A stretch of 64,000 nucleotides of DNA from Ramlibacter terrae (lineage in GTDB: Bacteria; Pseudomonadota; Gammaproteobacteria; Burkholderiales; Burkholderiaceae_C): contig CP053418.1 in the NCBI GenBank assembly GCA_013127575.1, positions 2,542,001 to 2,606,000 on the forward strand, written 5' to 3'. Shown here in pieces: positions 1 through 12,332 of the stretch; positions within the stretch are counted from its first letter, which is position 1, and every line of letters starts with the position of its first letter. The translations under genes and the position numbers were made by a program. The notes beneath the pieces were generated by a model that ran no database searches, was not told the DNA's origin, and worked only from the letters and a program-made list of their open reading frames with translations.

Positions 1-1157
1 TCGCGCGTGCGTGGGCGCGCGCCGCCTGCCGCCGCACCCAGCCGCCGCGGCAGAAGAGGGGCCCGCGCAGCCGCTCCGCCACCGCGTTCTCCCACACGGG
101 CAAATCGCCGACGACGCCGGTGCCGTGCCGGTCCTCGGGAATGCGCGCCACGCCGTGCGCCACCAGCCACGCCGGTTGCGCGCGCAACGGTTCGCCCGCC
201 AGCAGCACTGGCCGGACGAAGCCGCGCGCAACCCGCACAGCAGTTCGGCCGGGGCGAGCTGCCCGTTGCCGGAGACGCCGGCCACCGCCGTGATCTCGCC
301 GGCCCGCAGCTCCAGCGACACGCCGTCCAGCCGCTCGCGTCCGCTGCCGGTGTGCACGCCGTGCAGCGCGCACACCACCGGCCGCTGCGCCACCGCGCTC
401 GGACGCGCCTGCGGCAGCGCGACGTCCTGCCCCACCATCCAGCGCGCCAGTTCGCCGGCGTGGGTGTCCGCGGTGTCCGCACGGGCCACCACGCGCCCGG
501 CGCGCAGCACCACGACCCGCTGCGCCACGCGCAGCACCTCGGCCAGCTTGTGGCTGATGAAGATGATCGAGAGGCCTTCGGCGACCATGCCCGCCAGCGT
601 GGCGAACAGGGCTTCGCTTTCCTGCGGCGTCAGCACCGCCGTCGGTTCGTCGAGGATCAGGATGCGGGCGCCGCGGTACAGCGCCTTGAGGATTTCCACG
701 CGCTGGCGCTCGCCCACGGAAAGGGTGCCCACCAGCGCGTCGGGCGCCACGGCGAGGCCGAAGCGCTGCGCGACGGCCAGCAGCTTCGCGCGCGCCTCGC
801 GCCGGCGGCTGAAGGGCTGCCAGAAGCTTTCGGTGCCCAGCACCACGTTGTCGAGCACGCTCAGGTTGTCGGCGAGCGTGAAGTGCTGGTGCACCATGCC
901 GATGCCGGCGGCGAGCGCGGCGCGCGGCTGGCCCGGGGCAGCTCGCGGCCGAACACCTCGATCCGGCCCGCATCGGGCGTGTAGTGCCCGAACAGGATCG
1001 ACACCAGCGTCGACTTGCCTGCGCCGTTCTCGCCCAGCAGCCCCAGCACTTCGCCGGGCGCGAGCTGCAGCGAGATGGCGTCGTTGGCCACCAGGCTGCC
1101 GAAGCGCCGGGTGATGCCTTCCATCCGCAGCACCGGAGGTGCCGCCGCTTCTGCCAT
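1..1157 (-). CDS. BMP-associated ABC importer, ATP-binding subunit (partial)
   Basis: This is the ATPase of a nucleoside/sugar-type ABC importer with two fused nucleotide-binding domains (RbsA/NupO-like). The first domain has Walker A GENGAGKST near residue 45. Further on come a Walker B LILDEPTAVLTPQE and a switch FISHKLAEVL, then the start of the second domain with VAGVSGNGQ. The gene begins at ATG 1155-1157, 8 bp after the stop of the substrate-binding protein gene, and runs off the left edge, so the C-terminus is missing. The frame breaks near 934, where a C is missing in a C-run, and again around 190-235. Both look like sequence errors because the protein resumes at once. The permease genes should lie to the left. 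The likely substrate, a nucleoside or nucleobase, is inferred from the neighbouring uracil genes. Confidence 0.85.
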
Positions 1158-1165
1158 CCGGCGCC

Positions 1166-2157
1166 TTACTTCGCGGTGGACTTGGGCGCGGCGTCGTTCA
1201 CCTTGACGATGAACTTGCCTTCGACGATGGCCTTCTCGCGCGCCTGCACCTTGGCGGGACGTCGGCCGGCACCTTGCTGGCGAACGTGCCGAGCGGCGCG
1301 AGTTCGGAGCCCTTGTGCTTCATCATCGAGAAGGGGCCGTAGTCCTCGGCGGTGAACTTGCCTTCCTTGACCAGCTTGAGCGCGCGGTCGACGGTCGGCT
1401 CCATGTTCCACAGCGCGGAGGTGACCACCGTCTCGGGATACTTGTCCTGCGTGTTGATCACGTTGCCCACGGCCAGCTTGCCGCGTTCCTTGGCGGCGTC
1501 CGACACGCCGAAGCGCTCGGCGTACATCACGTCCGCGCCCTTGTCGATCATGGCGAAGGCGGCTTCCTTGGCCTTCGGCGGGTCGAACCAGCTGTTGATG
1601 AAGGTGACCGTGAATTCCACCTTGGGATTGGTTTCCCCGGCGCCGGCCATGAAGGCGTGCATCAGCCGGTTGACCTCGGGGATCGGGAAGCCGCCGACCA
1701 TGCCGATCTTGTGGGTCTTGGTCATGCCGCCGGCGATCATGCCGGTGAGGTAGGCCGGCTCCCGGATGTAGTTGTCGAAGACGCTGAAGTTGGGCGCCTG
1801 CGGCTTGCCCGACGATCCCATCAGGAACGAGGTCTTGGGGAAGTCCTTGGCCACCTTGCGCGCCGCCGCCTCGACCCCGAACACCTCGCCGAGGATCAGC
1901 TGGTTGCCGCCGGTGGCGTACTCGCGCATCACGCGCTCGTAGTCGGCGTTGGCGACGTTCTCGCTGGACTTGTACTCGATCTCGCCGCGCGCCTCGGCCG
2001 CCTTCAGCGCCTTGTGGATGCGGCTGACCCACTGCTGCTCGTACGGCACGGTGTAGATGGCGGCGACCTTCATCTTCGCCTGCGCCAGCGCGAAGCCGGG
2101 CGCGGAAGCGGCGATGGCGGCGGCAAGCGCCAGGACGTGGCGGCGGGCGAGGGTCAT
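1166..2157 (-). CDS. BMP family ABC transporter substrate-binding protein
   Basis: Periplasmic binding protein of the BMP/Med/TmpC family, which typically delivers purine or pyrimidine nucleosides to an ABC importer. The N-terminus is a clear Sec signal peptide (MTLARRHVLALAAAIAASAP, ending ALAQA). The mature protein has the family features KVAAIYTVPYEQQW, a FGVSDAA segment and INSWFDPPKAKEAA. It starts at ATG 2155-2157. A one-base loss near 1262 (GTCCC for GTCCCC) shifts the last 30 or so residues, and the true C-terminus reads on to TAA at 1166. It lies between upp and the ATPase gene on the same strand, so these probably form one operon. The ligand cannot be read from sequence; uracil, uridine or another nucleoside is the contextual guess. 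Confidence 0.88.
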
Positions 2158-2240
2158 GGTCTTCTCCGGTTGGTTTTTGCGATGCGCGGGAACTGCAAGC
2201 GTCGTGCCAACGCGGGAGAAGGTCAATGGGGATTTGCGCC

Positions 2241-2876
<636 letters not shown>

Positions 2877-2891
2877 GGTGTGTCGATTCTC

Positions 2892-4156
2892 TTAGAAGAC
2901 GGTGCCGTCGCTGGCGACCTGCAGCGGCGGCAGGCCGCCCCGCTTTTCCTGCGCCATCGCGCGGCCGGCCGCCCAGCTGCCGCCTTCGAGCACGCAGGCG
3001 AGCGGCAGGCGCTGCGCGTCGAGGTTTAGCAATTTGCGCACCTGCTGCGCCACTTCGTCCATCAGCGCCACGGTGAGGGCGCGCCATTCGACGATCAGCT
3101 CGTCGCCCGGCTGCCAGACCTGGGCCGTGACCGCCTCGTCGCGCAGGCGCAGCAGGCCGCTGTCGATCATGAGGCCGCCGTTGCGGTATTCGGGCAGGGC
3201 GGTCAGCGCGTCGAGGCCGCGCGTGCGCACACCGGCCCATTCGAACGGCTCCAGCAGCGAATACGTGAGCCATTGCGACAGCTTGTGGAAGGGCACCCAG
3301 CCGTCGGTGAGCCCGTCGCCGCGCACGGCCTGGTGGCGCCAGCAGTCGCCCAGCGGCACCGCGCCGATGGCGTTGCTCGCGGGCCAGATGCCGGAGAGCG
3401 TCAGCAGGATCTGCGAGAGGATGTCGTGCGCGGCGACGTCGGCGGTCGGCGGGACGGTCGGGCCGGGGACGATCAGGTCGAAGATGCCGGAAGGCCGCGG
3501 CAGTTCGTCGCCGAACACTTCGGGCTGTTCCGCCATCGCTTCGCCCAGCCGCCGCAGCAGCACGGCACGGCCCTCGAGCCCCACCATGGGATTGCGCTCG
3601 CTGACCCGGAAGGCCGAAGCCAGCCTATCGGTGACCAGCGCGCGCAGTCCTTCGCTGTCCGCCTGCCACGGGCGGTCCTTGTTGCTGGAGAACAGGCCAC
3701 TGGTGAAGGCATGGAAGCTGGCCACGCCGAGGCCTTCGGAGCGGGTGAAGGTCTGGCCGGTGGCGGGTTCGACGTACTTCCAGTCGGGGCCTGCCCCCGC
3801 GTCGAGCAGCACGCTGACGAAGGTCAGGTCGATCATCGCGTGGGCCTTGGTCACGGCCGGCAGGTCGCCCATCAGCTGTTCGAGCTGCGCCTTGCGATCG
3901 ACCCCGCCGGCTTCGAAGTGGCGCCAGCGGCTGTGGTACGGGATGTGCAGCTTGGGGTAGCGGCTCCGCGTGGCATCGGCCACCGCCCGCGCGGCGGTTT
4001 CCGGAAGCCGTCGTCGACGATGAACCAGGCGGATTCGCCGGCGCGGGCGCGTTGCAGCAGCTGGCCGCAGCGCTCGCGCACGGCGTGGGTGGTGCGCAGG
4101 GCGGCGGCGGCGGCTTCGGCCTCGACGTCGCCGGCGACGAAGGGAACGGTGCTCAC
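2892..4156 (-). CDS. URC4/DUF1688 family protein (uracil catabolism)
   Basis: Member of the DUF1688 family, known as URC4/Urg3 in the URC pathway of uracil degradation; its exact reaction is not established. About 420 residues. Recognisable segments include SRYPKLHIPYHSRWRHFEAG, DLTFVSVLLDAGAGPDWKY, EGLGVASFHAF and FHKLSQWLTYSLLEPFEWAG. The GTG start at 4156 overlaps the upstream URC1-like stop (GTGA), indicating translational coupling. One frame break lies at about 4002: the frame rejoins as DGFLETAARAVADATRSRYP if TTCCGGAAA is restored to TTCCTGGAAA. Assignment rests on whole-protein family resemblance and on sitting between a URC1-like gene and upp. Confidence 0.88.
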
Positions 4157-5397
4157 AGCGCGCGTCCTTTCGTCTGCTTGAGCGCCTCCGCGTCGGGCGG
4201 CGCGTCCGGGGTGAAGTAGCCGGCGGCCTTCTTCGCGTCCATCTCCACCTTGGCGTCGGCCGGGATCAGTTCGTCGGGAATGTTCACGCGCACGCCGACC
4301 TCGATGCCGGAGTTGGTGATGGCGTCGTACTTCATGTTGCTCATCGAGACGAGGCGGTGGATCTTCTTCACGCCCAGCCAGTGCAGCACGTCGGGCATCA
4401 GTTCACGGAAGCGCATGTCCTGCACGCCGGCCACGCATTCGGTGCGCGCGAAGTACTGGTCGGCCGTGTCGCCGCCCACCTGCCGCTTGCGGGCGTTGTA
4501 GACCCGGGAACTTGGTGACTTCACCGAGCGCGCGGCCTTCCTTGCGCGAATACGCCACCAGCCCCACGCCGCCGCGCTGCGCGCCCATGATGCATTCCTC
4601 GATGGCGTGCGTCAGGTAGGGCCGGCAGGTGCAGATGTCGGAGCCGAACACGTCGGAGCCATTGCACTCGTCGTGCACGCGGGCGGTCAGTTCGACCTCG
4701 GGATTGGCCGGTCGCGCGGCTCGCCGAAGATGTAGACGGTCTGGCCGCCGATGGGGGCAGGAAGACCTCGAGGTCGCTGCGCGTGACGAGTTCCGGGTAC
4801 ATGCCGCCGGTCTCCTCGAACAGCACGCGCCGCAGGTCGGCTTCGGAACAGCCGAAGCGTTTGGCCACGCCGGGCAGGTACCACACCGGCTCGATGGCGG
4901 CCTTGGTCACCATGGCGGCGCCGCCGGCGGTGAGGAACCTGCCGTCGGGCTTCAGGCGCCCGCTCTGCAGCGCCTCGATCACCTCCGGCAGGATCACGTG
5001 CGCCTTGGTCACGGCGATGGTCGGGCGGATGTCGTAGCCGGCGGCCAGTTCCGCCGCGAACACTTCACCCACCGTGGCGCCCCGGGGATCGAGGCTGACG
5101 ATCTTGCCGGGATCGGACCACTGCGGGTACGGGCCGATGATGTCGGTCGGTGCGGTGTTGGTGAGGTCGGCCTTGTGGTCGCGCGAGAGGGCGCCGGCGG
5201 CCACGGCCAGGGCGCGGTACACGCTGTACGAACGCTGTGCGTGCCGATCACGTTGCGGTTGCTGCGCTTGGTCGTGGTGCCCACCACCGGCCCGCGCTCG
5301 GTGGGCGTGGCAGCGCCCCACTGGATGGGCAGCGCGCCGAAACCGCCCGCATGGGACGTCAGGCGGATGTGGCGGGGGCGGTGGCTTCGGTGGGCAT
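4153..5397 (-). CDS. GTP cyclohydrolase II-like protein, URC1 type
   Basis: RibA-like enzyme of the URC1 branch, expected to act in uracil catabolism rather than riboflavin synthesis. It has no DHBP synthase domain but carries a long N-terminal extension of about 200 residues ([36 protein letters not shown]). The catalytic core has [15 protein letters not shown] followed by CTCRPYL, giving the three zinc cysteines, then [11 protein letters not shown] and VYNARKRQ. The start ATG at 5397 is the first credible one. There are at least five frame breaks (near 5376, 5232, 4760, 4733 and 4505). Those at 4733 and 4505 rejoin as [13 protein letters not shown] and KFLVYNARK if the miscalled base at CCTGG is corrected. 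It overlaps the next gene by GTGA. Confidence 0.85.
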
Positions 5398-5502
5398 TGC
5401 CGACTCTCCAAAAGAAACACTGTAGCGCGGTCGATGCGAACCGGCACGAGCGAAGGTCGGAACAGCCGAACAGCCGTACGCAGAGGTCCTCGTTCAGCCG
5501 CC

Positions 5503-7005
<1,503 letters not shown>

Positions 7006-7071
7006 GGGGTGAAAAGTAGAATGAGGGTCAGGCAATATAGCAACGCAAGAAGAGCAGCAAGGGAAACATCC

Positions 7072-7795
7072 GTGGCCGGTCACAGCAAATGGGCAAACAT
7101 CCAGCACCGCAAAGGGCGCCAGGACGAGAAGCGCGGCAAGGTCTGGACGCGGGTCATCCGTGAAATCATGGTCGCGGCGCGCCGGGGCGGCGGCGACCTC
7201 TCGGCCAATCCGCGGCTGCGGCTGGCGGTCGACAGGCCAAGGCGGCCAACATGCCCGCCGACACCATCAAGCGCAACATCGACAAGGCCACCGGCAACCT
7301 CGAGGGCGTGAGCTACGAGGAAATTCGTTACGAAGGCTACGGCATCGGCGGCGCCGCGATCATGATCGACACCATGACCGACAACAAGGTCCGCACGGTG
7401 GCCGAGGTGCGCCACGCCTTCAGCAAGTACGGCGGCAGCATGGGCACCGCCGGTTCGGTGGTGTTCCAGTTCAAGCACTGCGGCCAGCTGATCCTCGGCG
7501 CCCGGCACCAGCGAGGACAAGGTGATGGAAGTCGCCACGGAGGCCGGCGCCGAAGACGTCGTGACCGACGAGGACGGCGCCATCGAGGTGCTGACGCCGC
7601 CGACCGAATTCGAGGCCGTGAAGAACGCGCTGGAAGCGGCCGGCCTCAAACCGGAAGTGGCCGAAGTGACCATGCGTCCCGAAAACACGATCGAGCTCGT
7701 TGGCGACGACGCCGCCCGCATGCAGAAGCTGCTGGACGTGCTCGAAGACTGGACGACACCAGGCCGTGTACCACAACGCGTCGATTTCCGAATGA
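7072..7795 (+). CDS. yebC: YebC/PmpR family protein
   Basis: Member of the YebC/TACO1 family, proposed as transcriptional regulators and, more recently, as translation factors that help at proline stretches. The GTG start at 7072 begins [23 protein letters not shown], the invariant family N-terminus. Other landmarks are [24 protein letters not shown] and a C-terminal ETDIELV-like [13 protein letters not shown]. Frame breaks lie at about 7236 (CCAGG read as CAGG), 7502 and 7750-7760 (CCTGG read as CTGG, then CCCAGG as CCAGG). The corrected end is YHNASISE, with TGA 7793-7795 overlapping the purD start as ATGA. Confidence 0.95.
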
Positions 7796-9070
7796 AGGTC
7801 CTCGTCATCGGCGGCGGCGGCCGCGAACATGCGCTGGCCGGAAACTGGCGCAGTCGCCCAAGGTGCAGGCCGTCTACGTGGCACCGGGCAACGGCGGCAC
7901 CGCGCTCGACCCGCGGCTGGAGAACGTGCCCATCACCGACCTGGTGAAGCTGCGCGAATGGGCGCTCGAACAGAAGATCGCGGTGACGGTCGTCGGCCCC
8001 GAAGGCCCCCCGGCCGCCGGCGTGGTGGACGAGTTCCGGGCCCACGGCCTGCGCATCTTCGGCCCGACCAAGGCAGCGGCGCAGCTCGAAAGCTCCAAGG
8101 CCTTCGCCAAGGCCTTCATGGCGCGCCACAAGATCCCGACGGCGGAGTACGAGACCTTCACCGATGCCGCCGCGGCCCACGCCTATGTCGACAAGAAGGG
8201 CGCGCCCATCGTCGTCAAGGCCGACGGCACGGCCGCCGGCAAGGGCGTGGTGGTCGCGATGTCGGCCGCCGAAGCGCACGAGGCGATCGACTTCATGCTG
8301 CTGGACGACACGCTGGGCGTGGCGCACAACGCCGGCGGCGCCCGCGTGGTGATCGAGGAATTCCTGCAGGGCGAGGAAGCCAGCTTCATCGTGATGTGCG
8401 ACGGCAGGAACGTCACGGCGCTGGCCACCAGCCAGGACCACAAGCGGCTGCAGGACGGCGACCGGGGGCCCAACACGGGCGGCATGGGCGCGTATTCGCC
8501 CGCGCCCGTGGTGACGCCGGAAGTGCACGCCAAGGCCATGCGCGAAATCATCCTGCCGACCATCCGCGGCATGGAAAAGGACGGCATCGTCTTCACCGGC
8601 TTCCTCTATGCCGGCCTGATGATCGACGCGAAGGGCCAGCCCAGGACCCGGAGTTCAACTGCCGGATGGGCGACCCCGAGACGCAGCCGATCATGATGCG
8701 GCTGAAGTCCGACCTGTTCGACGTGATGCTGGCGGCCACGGCCGGCGGCCTCGACGAAGTGGAGCTCGACTGGGACCGCCGCCCCGCGCTGGGCGTGGTG
8801 ATGGCCGCGGCCGGCTACCCGATGAACCCGCGCAAGGGCGATGCCATCCGCGGGCTGCCGAAGGAAACGCCGGAGGCCGTGGTGTTCCACGCCGGCACGG
8901 CGGCGCAGGATGGCGGCACCGTCACGACGGGCGGCCGTGTGCTCTGCGTCACGGCGCTCGGCGACACGGTCAAGGTGGCGCAGCAGAACGCCTACGAAGT
9001 GCTCCGCGGCATCGAGTTCGACGGCGCGCAGTTCCGGCGCGACATCGGCCACCGCGCCATCCGCAATTGA
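7792..9070 (+). CDS. purD: Phosphoribosylamine-glycine ligase
   Basis: GAR synthetase: joins glycine to phosphoribosylamine with ATP, the second step of purine synthesis. ATG 7792 begins [16 protein letters not shown], the Rossmann-like N domain. The ATP-grasp core has [15 protein letters not shown] and [12 protein letters not shown] followed by [14 protein letters not shown]. The metal-binding segment reads [15 protein letters not shown]. Two breaks occur, at about 7847 (ALAWKLAQSP if GCCTGGAAA is restored) and 8652 (QPRTLEFNC if CCCTGG is restored). It is coupled to yebC by ATGA, and hemF follows immediately. Family length (about 426 residues) is preserved after correction. Confidence 0.97.
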
Positions 9071-9075
9071 CGGGC

Positions 9076-9990
9076 ATGCAGGCACGCACGCCGGAAGTCC
9101 GGGACTGGCTCGCGGGGCTGCAGCGGCGCATCACCGACGCCTGCGCCGCCGTCGACGGCAAGCCGTTCCGCGCCGATGCCTGGCGCAAGGACCCCGGCGA
9201 ACCGCTGCAGGGCAGCGGCACCACGATGATCCTGGAAGAGGGCGACGTCTTCGAGCGCGCCGGCTGCGGCTTCTCGCACGTCACGGGCCCGAAGCTGCCG
9301 CCCTCGGCCACGCAGCACCGCCCCGAACTGGTCGGCGCGTCGTTCGAGGCCATGGGCGTGTCGCTGGTGTTCCATCCGCGCAACCCCTACGTGCCGACGG
9401 TGCACATGAACGTGCGCATGCTGGCCGCGCTGCCGCCCGATGCCGAGCCGGTCTACTGGTTCGGCGGCGGCATGGACCTCACGCCGTACTACGGCTTCGA
9501 GGAAGACGCGGTGCACTTCCACCGCACCTGCCGCGACAGCCTGGCGGCCTTCGGCGACGACAAGTACCCGCGCTTCAAGGCGTGGTGCGACGACTACTTC
9601 TTCCTGAAGCACCGCAACGAGCCGCGCGGCGTCGGCGGCATCTTCTTCGACGACCATTTCGAGGGCGGCTTCGACACCAGCTTCGCCATGCTGCGCTCCG
9701 TGGGCGACGCTTTCCTCGCGGCCTACCTGCCGATCCTGCAGCGCCGGAAAGACACCGCTTTCGGGGAACGCGAGCGCCAGTGGCAGTTGCTGCGCCGCGG
9801 CCGCTATGTCGAATTCAACCTGGTGTGGGACCGCGGCACGCACTTCGGGCTGCAGTCCGGCGGCCGCACCGAATCGATCCTGATGTCGATGCCGCCGCAC
9901 GCGTCGTGGGCCTACCAGCACGCGCCGGAACCGGGTTCGCCCGAGGCCGGGCTGCTGCGCGACTTCGTCGTGCGCAGGGACTGGCTTTGA
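9076..9990 (+). CDS. hemF: Oxygen-dependent coproporphyrinogen III oxidase
   Basis: Oxidatively decarboxylates coproporphyrinogen III to protoporphyrinogen IX using O2, in haem synthesis. The frame is intact at 304 residues. It shows the family hallmarks [46 protein letters not shown] and the C-terminal [19 protein letters not shown] with [15 protein letters not shown] 9076 lies 5 bp after the purD stop. An in-frame TTG at 9067 is possible but less likely. The stop overlaps the nadD start (TTGA). Presence of the oxygen-dependent enzyme fits an aerobic organism. Confidence 0.97.
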   Translation: MQARTPEVRDWLAGLQRRITDACAAVDGKPFRADAWRKDPGEPLQGSGTTMILEEGDVFERAGCGFSHVTGPKLPPSATQHRPELVGASFEAMGVSLVFHPRNPYVPTVHMNVRMLAALPPDAEPVYWFGGGMDLTPYYGFEEDAVHFHRTCRDSLAAFGDDKYPRFKAWCDDYFFLKHRNEPRGVGGIFFDDHFEGGFDTSFAMLRSVGDAFLAAYLPILQRRKDTAFGERERQWQLLRRGRYVEFNLVWDRGTHFGLQSGGRTESILMSMPPHASWAYQHAPEPGSPEAGLLRDFVVRRDWL

Positions 9991-10589
9991 CCGCCCCCGC
10001 GCGCGTCGGCATGTTCGGCGGCGCGTTCGATCCGCCGCACAACGCCCACGTGGCGCTGGCCGACGCGGCCGTGCGCCAGCTGGGCCTGTCGCTGCTGTAT
10101 GTCGTCCCCACCGGCGACGCGTGGCACAAGGCCCGCACGCTCACCGAAGGCGCCCACCGCGAGGCGATGGCCCGGCTGGCGTTCGGGTCCGTGCCGTCCG
10201 TCCGGGTCGATGGCCGCGAGCTCGCGCGCAGCGGCCCGACCTACACCGTGGACACGCTGCGTGAACTCCGCGCCGCGCACCCCGGCGACGAACTCTGCCT
10301 GCTGATGGGCGAAGACCAGGCCGCCGGCTTCGAACGCTGGCACCGCTGGCAGGAGATCGCCGGGCTGGCGGTGCTGGCCGTGGCCCAGCGCGACAACAGC
10401 GGCGGCGACGGGATCGCGCTGCTCGGGGCGCTCCCGGGCGTCCGCGTCGAGCGGCTCCGGATGCCCCGCAGGCCCGAGAGCGCCACCGCCATCCGCGCCC
10501 GCCTCACGGCCGGGCAGGACATCACCCAACTGGTCCCTGCCCCCGTTGCCAGTTATATTGCCCAACACAATCTCTACCAATCCGCCTGA
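9987..10589 (+). CDS. nadD: Nicotinate-nucleotide adenylyltransferase
   Basis: Adenylates nicotinate mononucleotide to deamido-NAD in NAD synthesis. About 200 residues, intact. The nucleotidyltransferase signature [14 protein letters not shown] is at the N-terminus, with the ISSTxxR-type loop as [10 protein letters not shown] near the C-terminus, and [10 protein letters not shown] and [16 protein letters not shown] between. The proposed start is TTG 9987, which overlaps the hemF stop; the next ATG (10011) would cut into the nucleotide-binding motif. It is followed by rsfS through a TGATG overlap. The nadD-rsfS-rlmH order is widely conserved in proteobacteria. Confidence 0.96.
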   Translation: MTAPARVGMFGGAFDPPHNAHVALADAAVRQLGLSLLYVVPTGDAWHKARTLTEGAHREAMARLAFGSVPSVRVDGRELARSGPTYTVDTLRELRAAHPGDELCLLMGEDQAAGFERWHRWQEIAGLAVLAVAQRDNSGGDGIALLGALPGVRVERLRMPRRPESATAIRARLTAGQDITQLVPAPVASYIAQHNLYQSA

Positions 10590-11264
10590 TGACCCAAGAA
10601 ACCGCCGCCAAGAAGGACACACAGAAACTTCAACGGGCCATCGTCGATGGCACGGAGGATGTGAAAGCCCGGGACATCCAGGTCTTCAACACCGAGCATC
10701 TGTCGCCCTTGTTCGAGCGGGTCGTCGTTGCGTCCGGCACCTCCAACCGGCAGACCAAGGCGCTCGCCGCCAGCGTCGTCGACGCCGTGCGTGATGCCGG
10801 CTTTCCCAAGCCGCGCATCGAAGGCGCCGAGAACGGCGAGTGGATCATCGTCGACTGCGGCGCCGCGGTCGCGCACATCATGCAGCCCGCCATCCGCCAG
10901 TACTACCACCGGAGGAGATCTGGGGCGACAAGCCGATCCGCCTGCGCCGGGCGCCGCCAAGCCGCCGGCCCCGGTGAAGGCGCCCGCCGCGCCCGCGCCC
11001 GCGAAGAAGGGCGGCGGCGAGCCGTCCCTGCGCCGCAGCAGCGCGGTGAAGACGGTCGAACGCGAAGCGGCCGCTGCCAAGAAGGCGGCGGCGAAGAAGT
11101 CCGCGCCCCGCAAGGCGCCGGCGAAGTCCGCGGCCTCGAAGTCCGGCGCCCCGAAATCCGCCGCCTCGAAGCCGACGACCAAGACCGTGACGCCGCGCAA
11201 GAGCGCGCCCAAGGCCTCCCCGGGCAAGGCCGCCGCGAAGAAGAGCCCCGCGCGCAAGGCCTGA
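10589..11264 (+). CDS. rsfS: Ribosomal silencing factor RsfS with a long Lys/Ala-rich tail
   Basis: RsfS binds ribosomal protein uL14 and blocks subunit joining during starvation. The first 120 or so residues are the conserved domain: [49 protein letters not shown] and [16 protein letters not shown] further ~105 residues rich in Lys, Ala, Pro and Ser follow (for example [20 protein letters not shown]), resembling histone H1 tails. RsfS proteins are usually 105-130 residues, so the tail nearly doubles the length. Breaks at about 10908 (CACCTGGAG) and 10945 (CGCCTGGGC) are CCTGG sites. The second matters: without the repair the tail would not be attached to the domain. Confidence 0.93.
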
Positions 11265-11267
11265 TCC

Positions 11268-11734
11268 ATGCGCCTGCTGGTGGTGGCGGTCGGCCAGCGG
11301 GTGCCCGACTGGGCGCAGACGGCCGGGAAGACTACGCCAAGCGCTTCCCGCCCGAGATGCGGCTGGAGCTCAAGGCCGTCAAGACCGAACCGCGCGCCTC
11401 CAAAACGCTGCCCAACCTGCTGGCGGCCGAGCGCGAGCGCATCGAAGGCGCGATCCCGAAGGGCGCGCGCGTGGTGGCGCTCGACGAGCGCGGCACCACG
11501 CTCACCACCGTGGCGCTCGCGCAGAAGCTGCAGGGCTGGCAGCTGGAGAACGACGTGGTCGCGCTGGTGATCGGCGGACCCGACGGCCTGGACCCCGCCT
11601 TCCGCCAGGCCGCCCACGAACGCATCCGCCTGTCCGACCTGACCCTGCCGCACGCGATGGTGCGGGTGCTGCTCGCCGAGCAGCTTTACCGCGCCTGGTC
11701 CATCAACGCCGGACACCCGTACCACCGTGAGTGA
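11268..11734 (+). CDS. rlmH: 23S rRNA pseudouridine1915 N3-methyltransferase
   Basis: SPOUT methyltransferase that methylates pseudouridine 1915 of 23S rRNA on the assembled ribosome. About 155 residues after joining. It begins [19 protein letters not shown]. The SAM-knot region has [23 protein letters not shown] and the C-terminal [18 protein letters not shown] and NAGHPYHRE. The one break at about 11321 restores [11 protein letters not shown] if GCCGGG is GCCTGGG. It follows rsfS by 3 bp, and maf starts inside its last codons (8-bp overlap), so the two are coupled. Confidence 0.97.
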
Positions 11735-12332
11735 TTTCGTCTACCTCGCCTCGCAGAGCCCGCGCCGCCGGCAACTGCTGGAGCAACTGGGCATCCGCCA
11801 CGAACTGCTGCTGCCGGACGCCGGCGAGGACAGCGAAGCGCTGGAAGCGGTCAAGCCAGGCGAGGCGCCGCTCGCCTACGTGCGCCGCGTGACCCGGCTC
11901 AAGCTCGATGCCGCCGTGGCGCGCCCGGAACGCCGCGGACTCGCGCCTGCGCCCGTGCTGTGCTCCGACACCACCGTCGCCCTCGGCCGGGCCATCTACG
12001 GCAAGCCCGCCGATGCCGCCGACGCCGCGCGCATGCTGCGCGCGCTCTCCGGCGCCACGCACCGCGTGCTGACCGCGGTGGCGTTGCAGGCGGGGCGCAA
12101 GCGGCTGGAGGCGCTGAGCGATTCGCGCGTCACCTTTGCCGCCATGACATCCGCGCAGGTCCGCGCGTACGTCGCGACCGGCGAGCCGATGGGCAAGGCC
12201 GGGGCCTATGCGGTGCAGGGCAGGGCGGCGGCGCACATCACGCGCATCGCCGGCTCGTACACCGGCATCATGGGGCTGCCGCTGCACGAAACGGCGCTGC
12301 TGCTCGCGCAGGCCGGGGTGCGCGCGGCTTAG
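11727..12332 (+). CDS. maf: Maf-like nucleoside triphosphate pyrophosphatase
   Basis: Maf family house-cleaning NTP pyrophosphatase, probably of the dTTP/UTP or YceF class. 201 residues, intact. The N-terminal [18 protein letters not shown] is the signature SxSPRR motif. [11 protein letters not shown] gives the catalytic acidic residue, followed by [18 protein letters not shown] and the C-terminal [13 protein letters not shown] and [14 protein letters not shown]. The GTG start at 11727 overlaps rlmH. The stop TAG (12330-12332) overlaps, on the opposite strand, the stop of the PAS protein gene by two bases, so the two genes meet tail to tail with no space for a terminator. Confidence 0.95.
   Translation: MSDFVYLASQSPRRRQLLEQLGIRHELLLPDAGEDSEALEAVKPGEAPLAYVRRVTRLKLDAAVARPERRGLAPAPVLCSDTTVALGRAIYGKPADAADAARMLRALSGATHRVLTAVALQAGRKRLEALSDSRVTFAAMTSAQVRAYVATGEPMGKAGAYAVQGRAAAHITRIAGSYTGIMGLPLHETALLLAQAGVRAA

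Noticed and set aside
4153-5397. Riboflavin-pathway ribA/ribBA
   Set aside because: It has a long URC1-type N-terminal extension, lacks a DHBP synthase domain, and is coupled to DUF1688 and upp rather than rib genes.
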